Below, one piece after another: positions 7,833-13,795 of a DNA stretch of 16,311 nt. The DNA comes from an uncultured Cardiobacterium sp. (GTDB taxonomy: Bacteria; Pseudomonadota; Gammaproteobacteria; Cardiobacteriales; Cardiobacteriaceae), in NCBI RefSeq assembly GCF_938028185.1, contig NZ_CALJAH010000036.1, positions 1 to 16,311 on the forward strand, given 5' to 3'. The position numbers and the translations under genes were made by a program. Numbering within the stretch: the first letter of the stretch is position 1; each line of letters begins with the position of its first letter. The notes beneath the pieces were generated by a model. The model ran no database searches. It had not been told where the DNA came from and saw nothing but the letters and a program-made list of their open reading frames with translations.

Positions 7833-9125
7833 TCAGGCGAGCAGCGTTTCCCGCTGGATGGTGTGGACGCAGTCGGGGCCGGTGGAGACGATGGCAACCG
7901 GGACGCCGAGGGCGTTTTCGAGGTAGCCGATGTAGGCACGTGCCTTTTCTGGCAGTTGGTCATAGTTGGTGATGCCCACGGTGCTGCTTTGCCAGCCGGG
8001 CAGGGTTTCATACACCGGTTGGCAGCGCGCCAGTTCGTCCGCGCCGACCGGGGCGATGTCGAGCCGTTCGCCGTCCATCTGGTAGGCGGTGCAGACTTTG
8101 ATTTCCGCGAGTGCGTCAAGGACGTCCAGTTTGGTCAGGCACAGGCCGCTGATACTGGAGTTGTAGATGGCGCGGCGCAGCGCGGGCAGGTCTATCCAGC
8201 CGCAGCGGCGGGCGCGGCCGGTGGTGGCGCCGTATTCGTGCCCGGTTTCGGCGAGGTGTTTGCCGGTGGCGTCGGTCAGTTCGGTGGGGAAGGGGCCGCC
8301 GCCGACGCGGGTGGTGTAGGCTTTGGCGATGCCGAGGATGTAGTCAAGGTGGCGCGGGCCGACGCCGCTGCCGGTTGCCGCCCCGCCAGCGGCGGTGCTG
8401 GAGGAGGTGACGAACGGGTAGGTGCCGTGGTCGATGTCGAGCATCGCCCCTTGCGCGCCTTCAAAGATGATGTGTTCGCCTGCTTCGCGGTGGCGGTAGG
8501 CGGCCAGCGTCACGTCGGTGATGAGCGGGCGGACGCGGTCGGCGTAGGCGAGCCATTCGGCGGCGACGGCGTCGTAATCCACCGGGGCGGCGTGGTAGTA
8601 GTGTTCGAGCTGGAAGTTGTGGAAGTCCATCAGTTCGCGCAGGCGTTCGCGGAAGGTGTCCGGCTGCATCAGGTCGGCAAGGCGCAGGCCGCGTCGCGCG
8701 ATTTTGTCTTCGTAGGCGGGACCGATGCCACGCCCGGTAGTACCGATTTTGTTGGCGCCGCGCGCGGCTTCGCGCGCCTGGTCGAGCGCGCTGTGGCTCG
8801 GGAGGATGAGAGCGCAGGCGGGCGAGATGTGCAGCCGCTCCATCACGGGCGCGCCGGCGGCTTCAAGCGCGGCGATTTCTTCAAAGAGGGCGCGCAGGCA
8901 GAGGACGACGCCGTTGCCGATGTAGCTTTCAACGCCTGCGTGCAGGATGCCGGCGGGGATGAGGTGCAGCACGGTTTTTTTGCCGTCGATGACGAGGGTG
9001 TGGCCGGCGTTGTGCCCGCCCTGGTAGCGCACGACCGCGCCTGCTTTTTCGGTGAGGAGGTCAACGATTTTGCCTTTGCCTTCGTCGCCCCATTGGGCGC
9101 CAATGACGACCAGGTTTGTACTCAT
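7833..9125 (-). CDS. purA: Adenylosuccinate synthetase
   Basis: 430 residues, the usual PurA length. It joins IMP and aspartate with GTP to give adenylosuccinate, the first committed step to AMP, in the cytoplasm. The N-terminal GDEGKGK phosphate loop is at 13-19 with catalytic Asp14, and His42 lies in GGHNAGHTL. GTTGRGIGPAYEDK, FEGAQGAMLDIDHGTYPFVT, GGGPFPTEL, GRARRCGWIDL and LTKLDVLD are all present, so the enzyme should be active. The start is the ATG of MSTNLVV, with AAGGAAAC upstream; the frame stays open 15 codons further but without support. It follows the yjeT run on the same strand, echoing the yjeT-purA order of E. coli. Confidence 0.98.
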   Translation of the reverse strand: MSTNLVVIGAQWGDEGKGKIVDLLTEKAGAVVRYQGGHNAGHTLVIDGKKTVLHLIPAGILHAGVESYIGNGVVLCLRALFEEIAALEAAGAPVMERLHISPACALILPSHSALDQAREAARGANKIGTTGRGIGPAYEDKIARRGLRLADLMQPDTFRERLRELMDFHNFQLEHYYHAAPVDYDAVAAEWLAYADRVRPLITDVTLAAYRHREAGEHIIFEGAQGAMLDIDHGTYPFVTSSSTAAGGAATGSGVGPRHLDYILGIAKAYTTRVGGGPFPTELTDATGKHLAETGHEYGATTGRARRCGWIDLPALRRAIYNSSISGLCLTKLDVLDALAEIKVCTAYQMDGERLDIAPVGADELARCQPVYETLPGWQSSTVGITNYDQLPEKARAYIGYLENALGVPVAIVSTGPDCVHTIQRETLLA

Positions 9126-9162
9126 GGGTGTTTCCTTGGTTAAGTGGTGGGAATGCGGTGAT

Positions 9163-9199
9163 TTATACATACACCTGAGCGCTCAAGGTGTATGTAAAT
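9163..9199. repeat. 37-bp inverted repeat, copy 2
   Basis: TTATACATAC (9163-9172), 17 nt, then GTATGTAAAT (9190-9199). One arm is imperfect (TAT for TTT). The spacer contains the palindrome GAGCGCTC and extends the stem (ACCT/AGGT). It lies about 38 nt upstream of the purA start and 32 nt past the end of the possible small gene at 9231-9556, so it would act as terminator of the latter or in the purA leader. Confidence 0.75.
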
Positions 9200-9230
9200 G
9201 GACGGGATGCGGGGATGTCTGCCGCTTATT

Positions 9231-9556
9231 TTAGGCAAAATCGCAGTGCAGCCGCCACCCGCCGCGTGCGCTGCGGGCGAACACCGGCCTGCCGTCATGA
9301 ATCTCGTTCAGCCCATCCTTGTAATCGCTGGAGATTTTTTGCAGCCGCCGCCAAAATCCGTGCCAATGCCGCTTTGGCAACAGGACGGACAGTCGCCGAT
9401 TTTGTGGGTGTGGCAATGCCCGTTGTCGTGGTGGATGGCTGCCGCTGCTGTACTGTAATAGTGCTCAATCGCATAGTATTGCGGGAACGGAAAGCGCTTG
9501 AGGCTATCAAGCGTCGGTGTATTTATGGACAAGACAGCCTTCGCTTTTTTTGTCAA
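9231..9556 (-). pseudogene. Possible small gene broken by one base in an A-run
   Basis: Two minus-strand frames abut here: 9308-9556 starts at TTG overlapping the upstream VOC stop (TTGA) and carries a His/Cys-rich stretch (HHDNGHCHTHKIGDCPSCC). The segment ending at 9231 reads SSDYKDGLNEIHDGRPVFAR and ends at a TAA, 32 nt before repeat copy 2. They join into one frame of about 107 residues if the 6-A run of the minus strand (plus-strand T-run at about 9336-9341) had one more base. No family recognised. The Cys/His cluster might bind metal. It may equally be non-coding; I see no other content between purA and the VOC gene. Confidence 0.3.
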
Positions 9557-9942
9557 TTGGTGAATCTCAGCAAATATCCATTGGGATCCTGGATGAGAAA
9601 TTCTATTTGTTCTTCCGCTATTCCTTCGACCAGATAGGTGCTTCTTGCAAGTTCCCGGTAAATTTTCATTTGTCCGTTTTTAACGGTTTCATAGAGCGCT
9701 TCAACGTTATCAACTGCGATGGAAAAGTTTATTCCTCGCCCCAATGGATATTCCAATGCGCCAGTGTTCCAGCCTTTGTCATGGATTTGTTCAAACATGA
9801 ATTGACTATCCTCGAATGACATGAAGACAAAGTTTTCTTCGGTTCGTTCATATTCTATTTTGAAGCCCAGTTTTTTATAGAAATCTTTGGTTTGGGCTAT
9901 GTCAAACACGGATAATTCCGGTATCAGTTTGTTAAAGTTCAT
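9553..9942 (-). CDS. VOC-fold protein, bleomycin-resistance-like
   Basis: 129 residues from the ATG of MNFNKLIPELSV, preceded by AAGGAAT; seven more upstream residues are open but unsupported. Two beta-alpha-beta-beta-beta modules of the vicinal-oxygen-chelate fold are visible: ELSVFDIAQTKDFYKKLGF then FVFMSFEDSQFMF, and INFSIAVDNVEALYETV then IEFLIQDPNGYLLRF. The usual metal ligands of glyoxalases are not evident, which fits the drug-binding BRP type rather than an enzyme; the ligand is unknown. Base composition is clearly more AT-rich than the flanking genes, a sign of recent transfer. The hit to resistance is by fold only. Confidence 0.85.
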   Translation of the reverse strand: MNFNKLIPELSVFDIAQTKDFYKKLGFKIEYERTEENFVFMSFEDSQFMFEQIHDKGWNTGALEYPLGRGINFSIAVDNVEALYETVKNGQMKIYRELARSTYLVEGIAEEQIEFLIQDPNGYLLRFTN

Positions 9943-10002
9943 GCCAATTCCTTCATAAACCAAGGTGGTACAGGGGTGGAGAATTGAATATGATGACGGG
10001 TC

Positions 10003-10039
10003 GTTTACATACGGGGTAGCGGGGAAGGTGTATGTAAAC
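10003..10039. repeat. 37-bp inverted repeat, copy 3
   Basis: GTTTACATAC (10003-10012), 17 nt, GTATGTAAAC (10030-10039). With flanking C/G the stem is 11 bp perfect. It lies 12 nt after the stop of the 78-residue membrane protein and about 60 nt upstream of the VOC gene start, as a terminator-like separator. Confidence 0.85.
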
Positions 10040-10051
10040 GGGGGAGATGGT

Positions 10052-10288
10052 TCAGTAACCGCCGCCTGTTACCAGTAGCGCACCCCAGCCGAGAATAAAG
10101 ACGCACCAGGCGACCGGGATGAACAGCACGATAAAGTACAGGAGTTTGATATACCACGGTACGGGTAGCAGAAACAGGCCGATGATCGGCAGGATGGCGG
10201 TGAGCAGCGGAAAAATGAAGGCAAAGTCGCCCATGTGCTCCAGTTGCGTCACGAGTGCCATGAACAAGGCCGGGCTGAAAATCAGCAC
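10052..10288 (-). CDS. Small hydrophobic membrane protein
   Basis: 78 residues from a GTG directly following the stop of the upstream gene (TGA-GTG); an internal ATG (MALVTQLEHMG) is an alternative. Two hydrophobic helices are seen, roughly 24-42 and 47-74, separated by PVPWYIK. Not recognised as a named family. The abutting arrangement suggests translation coupled to the gene before it, so the two products may act together. The 3' end is marked by repeat copy 3. Confidence 0.6.
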   Translation of the reverse strand: MLIFSPALFMALVTQLEHMGDFAFIFPLLTAILPIIGLFLLPVPWYIKLLYFIVLFIPVAWCVFILGWGALLVTGGGY

Positions 10289-10801
10289 TCACCCCGTTAC
10301 CATCCGTGATTCCGTGTTATCAAAGCGGTGCGGGGTATCGCTTTCGCCATCGTTTTCGTCGTCTGTCGCCATGTGCGGGTCGTGCGGGATGAGCGCGCCG
10401 TAGCACGCGGCATCGTGCGGCGTGCCGCCCGCATCGGTACGGATGATATGGCGCACGTCGCAGGTGGCGAGGCGGCTGCGGCCAATGGCGTCAACGCGAC
10501 CATCGGCGGCAATATACAGTTGTTCCAGCACGAAACTGCGCACGGCAGCGGCGGCATCTGTTGCGCCGGTTTGGGCATCGCGCGCGAGGGTATCGCCGAG
10601 AAAGACAGTGAGGCGTTTCTGCCACTCGTCCGGAGCAGCGTTAATACGTTGCAGGGCGGCAAGTGCAGCGGGAGCTATTGGCAGTTTGGGGTCGTCGCGG
10701 TCGGGTTCGAGGCGAAGCGCGACCGGCTCGCCGCGTGCGTTGTGCCAGTCGGTCGCGCCTTCATATTGTTCGTGTTGCGGGTTGTAGCGACAGGGGAGCA
10801 T
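10289..10801 (-). CDS. Hypothetical protein, possibly DUF2262-like
   Basis: 170 residues, soluble, no signal peptide or membrane segment. The order of elements (ATDWHNARGEPVALRLEPDRDD, then a helix with DEWQKRLTVFLGDTL, then LYIAADGRVDAIGR and a final HIIRTDAGG) recalls DUF2262 proteins, which are often near small or immunity-like genes. This is a weak pattern match from memory. The C-terminus is acidic and disordered-looking (ATDDENDGESD). GGAAAA stands before the ATG. It abuts the small membrane protein gene downstream and probably forms a two-gene unit with it. Confidence 0.6.
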   Translation of the reverse strand: MLPCRYNPQHEQYEGATDWHNARGEPVALRLEPDRDDPKLPIAPAALAALQRINAAPDEWQKRLTVFLGDTLARDAQTGATDAAAAVRSFVLEQLYIAADGRVDAIGRSRLATCDVRHIIRTDAGGTPHDAACYGALIPHDPHMATDDENDGESDTPHRFDNTESRMVTG

Positions 10802-10852
10802 ATCCGTTTTCCAGGTATCGCAGGTTGGTATGGGTGTCTGATATGTTGATGT

Positions 10853-10868
10853 CGGCCATGAATGGCCG
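10853..10868. other. Small hairpin in the leader of the 170-residue gene
   Basis: CGGCCAT (10853-10859) pairs with ATGGCCG (10862-10868) across a 2-nt loop. It lies between repeat copy 4 and the gene start. No T-tract; role unclear. Confidence 0.3.
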
Positions 10869-10877
10869 GATTGCGGC

Positions 10878-10914
10878 GTTTACATACAGGGTAGCGCACT
10901 TGGTGTATGTAAAT
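10878..10914. repeat. 37-bp inverted repeat, copy 4
   Basis: GTTTACATAC (10878-10887), 17 nt, GTATGTAAAT (10905-10914); 9 of 10 arm bases pair, the last as G-T. The spacer shares GGGTAGCG with copy 3. It begins 12 nt after the yjeT stop, again a terminator-like position. Confidence 0.85.
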
Positions 10915-10926
10915 GGAATGGGGCGT

Positions 10927-11127
10927 TTAGTGCGTCAGCCATAGCAGCACGGCGACGATGAGAAGGGCGGTGGCGGCCATGCCGAGGCCGATGCGGCGCA
11001 GGGCGTTGTCCGGCAGTTCGCCCAGTTGGCGCATGGTGCGCCGCCAGACGGCGGGGGCTATGCCAATCAGCGCGCCTTCGCAGAGGAGCATCAGCGCGAG
11101 CGCCAGCCACCAGGTGGTCATGTTCAT
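10927..11127 (-). CDS. yjeT: DUF2065 (YjeT) family small membrane protein
   Basis: 66 residues, the normal size for YjeT. An N-terminal helix (WWLALALMLLCEGALIGIAP), a short amphipathic middle with the family hallmark LPDNALRRIGLGM, and a second helix to the C-terminus. It would sit in the inner membrane; its function is unknown. In E. coli yjeT lies between hflC and purA. Here it is on the same strand as purA, with three or four small genes inserted between, and no hflC is present upstream. Either of two Met codons (residue 1 or 3) could start; GGACA precedes the first. Confidence 0.88.
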   Translation of the reverse strand: MNMTTWWLALALMLLCEGALIGIAPAVWRRTMRQLGELPDNALRRIGLGMAATALLIVAVLLWLTH

Positions 11128-11206
11128 GGTTTTGTGTCCGGGGTTGTCGGGAAGGGGATGGTACGGAAATTCCCGTAAAACATGAGAATTTTGCAGAATT
11201 GAGGCA

Positions 11207-11234
11207 AGTATACCCCAGCAACATCAGCCGCAAA
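11207..11234 (-). promoter_or_regulatory. Candidate yjeT promoter
   Basis: On the minus strand TTTGCG (11229-11234) and TATACT (11207-11212) are 16 bp apart, about 80 nt before the yjeT start. The -10 is strong, the -35 weak. It lies at the edge of the IS-derived segment. Confidence 0.4.
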
Positions 11235-11349
11235 CAGTTTGAAAACCTCCGCCCGCTACTGGCAAGCGCACACCAAAAAAAGCGAAATCGCGGCGTATAA
11301 GCCTTCTGTGGCTGTTGCGTACTGGCTGCCGGTGGCGGGCGTTGCCCGG

Positions 11350-11539
11350 CGACTTAAAGTGTCCCTTGAACTCCATTTGCCACAGGGCATTGGGCCAGGG
11401 GTGTTCAAAACGCTGCCAGGGCGTATTTGCGGCTGATGCCAAAGCGGCGGCAGAGCTCGCTGAGGTTGCGAGAGGGATTTTGGGCGAGGGCAAGGAATTC
11501 TTGACGTTGTTGGTTCACGGTAAGGGTTCTCCAGGGCAT
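11350..11539 (-). mobile_element. IS481-type transposase remnant with internal deletion
   Basis: A minus-strand ATG at 11537-11539, with GGAG upstream, begins a 44-residue frame (MPWRTLTVNQQRQEFLALAQ ... LSELCRRFGISRK) ending in a stop at 11405. This is the helix-turn-helix start of IS481-family transposases. The neighbouring frame carries WQRFEHPWPNALWQMEFKGH (to about 11350), the start of their DDE catalytic core. About 100 residues of the normal protein between these segments are missing and nothing homologous follows. It cannot make an active transposase. Confidence 0.75.
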
Positions 11540-11575
11540 AGGGTTCTCCGTCGTTGGGATGGTAAAAGTGTTATC

Positions 11576-11682
11576 TATAGCCATCCGCCGAAAGCCTCAT
11601 ACTGTGTTGCGTTGTCTCGCCGTACAACCGCGTACTGTCTTCGACAACGCGCCTTGTCTGAGACTTTCGGTGGATGGCTATA
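11576..11682. mobile_element. 107-bp Correia-like MITE
   Basis: Terminal inverted repeats TATAGCCATCCGCCGAAAG (11576-11594) and CTTTCGGTGGATGGCTATA (11664-11682) match at 18 of 19 positions and extend weakly inward (CTCA-AC). Inside are GCGTTGTCTCGCC (11609-11621), GTACTGTCT (11632-11640) and CGCCTTGTCTGA (11650-11661). The TATAG...CTATA ends, the order of internal motifs and the length all match the short form of Neisseria Correia elements as remembered. No coding capacity. It sits just upstream of the IS481 remnant's start codon. Confidence 0.75.
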
Positions 11683-11775
11683 CCTATGTCCTCGCACACC
11701 TGTTACCCATGTGTCCGCTCTATACAGGTTCGTCGGGTAAGGGGGCTGAATTGCAAACACCCCCTGAACGACACA
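11683..11775. other. Gene-free spacer, possible IS end
   Basis: No gene is visible. TTACCC (11703) and GGGTAA further on flank a segment beginning TGTTACCCATGTGTCCG, which resembles IS481-type ends from memory. An AGGGGG/CCCCCT stem-loop follows. Unproven. Confidence 0.25.
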
Positions 11776-11801
11776 AAAAACCCCGCTGCAGCGGGGTTTT
11801 T
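11776..11801. terminator. Bidirectional intrinsic terminator
   Basis: A perfect palindrome: CCCCGCTGCAGCGGGG (11781-11796) flanked by five A and five T. It lies 15 nt past the stop of the minus-strand b562-like gene, with a T-run in the right direction, and would also stop plus-strand transcripts. Confidence 0.9.
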
Positions 11802-11816
11802 CATGACGGCGTGCGC

Positions 11817-12356
11817 TCAGCGCAGCCATTTTTGCCCGGCGGGCGTTTGCGCGATGGCGTCCAGTTGCGCCTTCGCGCCCGCAAGATCGCCGAGTTCGGC
11901 CTTGTTTTGCAGTTCGACGATGCCCTGGCGGAGCTGCGCCAGCTCATCAACGTAGGCCTGCTGCTGCGCGTTGTCCACATCGCCGATACCCAGCAGTTGC
12001 GCCTGGTCGGCGTAGGCGGAAAACAGGCGCAGCGGCTCTGCCATCGCTTCCAGTGTGTCCGCTTTTTGCAGCGCGTGGAAATTGTCGCGCAGATACTGGC
12101 GGGTTTGCGCCGCGTCGGCGTTGTCAAAGCGCTGCGGCGGCGGCAGTTTGTCGCTGGCGGGCGCGGCTTCCACCTGCGTCACCGGTTGCGCGGTCTCGGT
12201 CGTGGTCTGGTTGCCCACGGTGCGCTCGGTGGTGACGGTCGTGGTGGTTTTCACGGTGGCAGGCGGCTGCGGTTGCGCCATATCTACCGCGTTGTCGTTC
12301 GCCGCCAGCGCGGATGCGCCGAGCGCGATCAGGCTGAATAGCAGCGTTTTTTTCAT
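11817..12356 (-). CDS. Periplasmic cytochrome b562-like protein without haem ligands (paralogue 1)
   Basis: 179 residues. Signal peptide MKKTLLFSLIALGASALA, then a Thr-rich linker (VKTTTTVTTERTVG, QTTTETAQPV) to about residue 65, then a helical domain. LRDNFHALQKADTLEAM and the final ELGDLAGAKAQLDAIAQ match the first and last helices of cytochrome b562. By this alignment the axial Met7 position is Arg and the axial His102 position is Gly, so b-type haem binding as in E. coli is not expected. AAGGGG precedes the ATG. It lies 9 nt after the stop of its paralogue and ends at a strong terminator. Function unknown; a periplasmic helical-bundle binding protein is the modest inference. Confidence 0.7.
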   Translation of the reverse strand: MKKTLLFSLIALGASALAANDNAVDMAQPQPPATVKTTTTVTTERTVGNQTTTETAQPVTQVEAAPASDKLPPPQRFDNADAAQTRQYLRDNFHALQKADTLEAMAEPLRLFSAYADQAQLLGIGDVDNAQQQAYVDELAQLRQGIVELQNKAELGDLAGAKAQLDAIAQTPAGQKWLR

Positions 12357-12365
12357 GGCGACCCC

Positions 12366-12872
12366 TTATTGCAGGCGGTTGGCAATGGCAGGGATTTGCG
12401 CGATGGTGTCCAGTTGCGCCTTGGCGCTGGCGAGGTCGCCCGCATCCACGGCAGCCCGCAGCGCGGCGATGGCTTCGCGGAACTCGGCGCGCTGTGTTTT
12501 CAGCCCCTTGCGCGACAGGGCGCGTTCCCCGGCGGCGTTGAACTGGCGCAGCGGTGCAGCCATCGCTTCGGGCGAATCGGCGTTTTGCAGGGCGGCGAAG
12601 CTGTCGCGCAGTTGGCTGCTTTTGACCTTGCCACCAGCCTTGCTGCTGTGCGTGTAGCCGCCGCGTTTGCTGTTGTCCTGCCATTCCTGCACGTTCGCCA
12701 CCGGTTGCGCGGTTTCGGTGGTGGTTTGCCCGCCGACGGTGCGTTCGGTGGTGATGGTGCTGGTGGTCGTCACTTTCGACGGCGGCTGCGGTTGCGCGCG
12801 GTCAACGGCGTTGCCATCTGCCAGCGCGGGTAGCGCAAGCGCCATCAGGGTCAATAACAATGATTTCTTCAT
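12366..12872 (-). CDS. Periplasmic cytochrome b562-like protein without haem ligands (paralogue 2)
   Basis: 168 residues, clearly a tandem duplicate of the following gene: signal peptide MKKSLLLTLMALALPALA, then NAVDRAQPQPP and the Thr-rich TITTERTVGGQTTTETAQPV linker, nearly identical, then the helical domain SSQLRDSFAALQNADSPEAM to DLASAKAQLDTIAQIP. The Met7 and His102 ligand positions of cytochrome b562 are Ser and Ala. It differs most between residues 60 and 85, which are polar and Lys/Gly-rich (NSKRGGYTHSSKAGGKVK). AGAGGTGA precedes the ATG. First gene of the pair, divergent from the CreB-like regulator with a 99-nt gap. Confidence 0.7.
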   Translation of the reverse strand: MKKSLLLTLMALALPALADGNAVDRAQPQPPSKVTTTSTITTERTVGGQTTTETAQPVANVQEWQDNSKRGGYTHSSKAGGKVKSSQLRDSFAALQNADSPEAMAAPLRQFNAAGERALSRKGLKTQRAEFREAIAALRAAVDAGDLASAKAQLDTIAQIPAIANRLQ

Positions 12873-12959
12873 GATTCACCTCTTTAGTGTGCGCCTGGAT
12901 ATTCAGACGCGGGCAACCATAGCACGCCTTTGTGAACGCCAGCTTAACGCCGCATTACT

Positions 12960-12965
12960 TATAAT
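12960..12965 (+). promoter_or_regulatory. Consensus -10 abutting the regulator start codon
   Basis: A perfect TATAAT ends 6 nt before the ATG at 12972, so a normal start point (about 7 nt past the -10) would fall on the ATG and the transcript would be leaderless. No good -35 at 16-18 bp and no Shine-Dalgarno are visible, which fits a leaderless reading. Confidence 0.45.
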
Positions 12966-12971
12966 GACCGC

Positions 12972-13631
12972 ATGAAACACATCCTCCTCATCGAAGACGA
13001 CCCTGCCATTGCCGACCCGCTCAGCTACGCGCTCGCGCGTGAACAATGGCAGGTGGTGTGGCACGACACCGGCATCGCCGCGCTCGCCGCCCTGCAGGCG
13101 CAGCGCTTTGACTGCATCGTGCTTGACGTCGGCCTGCCCGACACCGACGGCTTTGAACTCTGCCGCCGCATCCGCCAGCAATGGCAAACGCCGCTCATCT
13201 TCCTCAGCGCGCGCAACGAAGAAATCGACCGCATCGTCGGCCTCGAACTCGGCGCGGACGACTACTGCGGCAAGCCCTTCAGCAACCGCGAACTCATCTC
13301 GCGCATCAAGGCGGTCTGCCGCCGCAGCGGCGAGGCGGAGACGGTCAGCGTCTGGCAGCATAACGACAGCGCGCAAACCATCAGCTATCACGGCGTCATC
13401 CTTGACCTCACCCGCTACGAATACCGCCTGCTGCGTCATCTGCTCGCCCATCCCGGCCAGACCTTTGACCGCGACCAACTGCTGAACACCCTGTGGGATC
13501 ACCCCGACCACATTGACAACCGCACCGTGGACAGCCATATCAAAACCCTGCGGCAAAAACTGCGCACCATTGCGCCCGACGCCGACCCCATCCGTACCCG
13601 CCGGGGCTACGGCTACCATCTGGAGCCGTAA
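12972..13631 (+). CDS. OmpR/PhoB-type response regulator, CreB-like
   Basis: 219 residues. The receiver domain (about 1-115) has the acidic pair Glu8/Asp9/Asp10, the phosphoacceptor Asp52 in VLDVGLPD, Ser79 and Lys101 in KPFS. The winged-helix DNA-binding domain (about 125-217) includes LTRYEYRLLRHLL, NRTVDSHIKTLRQKLR and RRGYGYHL. Closest remembered match is E. coli CreB (DVGLPDxxGFELCR, RxEExDRxxGLExGADDY, TVDxHIKTLRxKLRxI). No sensor kinase is in the window; the next genes are VOC and PAS proteins, so it may be an orphan or its kinase may lie elsewhere. Divergent from the b562-like pair, which is a natural candidate target. Its stop codon runs into a MITE. Confidence 0.9.
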   Translation: MKHILLIEDDPAIADPLSYALAREQWQVVWHDTGIAALAALQAQRFDCIVLDVGLPDTDGFELCRRIRQQWQTPLIFLSARNEEIDRIVGLELGADDYCGKPFSNRELISRIKAVCRRSGEAETVSVWQHNDSAQTISYHGVILDLTRYEYRLLRHLLAHPGQTFDRDQLLNTLWDHPDHIDNRTVDSHIKTLRQKLRTIAPDADPIRTRRGYGYHLEP

Positions 13632-13793
13632 GAGCCTGTTCAACATCCCGTTACGGGCGTAATGTATGCGGGGTTGGGCGGGCTGCGGCGTTGCAAAACT
13701 TGGCAAGGTAGCCCACATTGCCTGCGTTTTGCGCCTTGCATCCCATCCCAACCCGCACCCACCCGCCACGCACCAGAATATTGAACAGGCTCT
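13631..13793. mobile_element. 163-bp MITE-like inverted-repeat element
   Basis: AGAGCCTGTTCAACAT (13631-13646) and ATATTGAACAGGCTCT (13778-13793) match at 15 of 16 positions. The interior is largely an imperfect hairpin: the stretch from TGCGGGGTTGGGCGGG to TTGCAAAAC (13668-13700) pairs with GTTTTGCGCC to CCCAACCCGCA further on. No coding capacity. Its first base is the last base of the regulator's TAA and it ends 2 nt before the VOC ATG, so it fills the whole intergenic gap. Confidence 0.8.
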
Positions 13794-13795
13794 AA

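Noticed and set aside
7413..9143. 576-residue open frame on the plus strand
   Set aside because: It is antisense to purA and to the end of the membrane protein gene; the translation is low-complexity (Gly, Ala, Val, Asp) as expected from the shadow of a GC-rich gene.
9553..9942. Bleomycin resistance gene as a functional call
   Set aside because: Only the VOC fold is supported; no sequence evidence fixes the ligand.
6111..10914. CRISPR array
   Set aside because: The repeats are inverted, kilobases apart and located after genes, not spaced direct repeats; no cas genes are seen.
11559..12341. 260-residue plus-strand frame
   Set aside because: It runs across the MITE, the terminator and antisense to a b562-like gene; composition is not protein-like.
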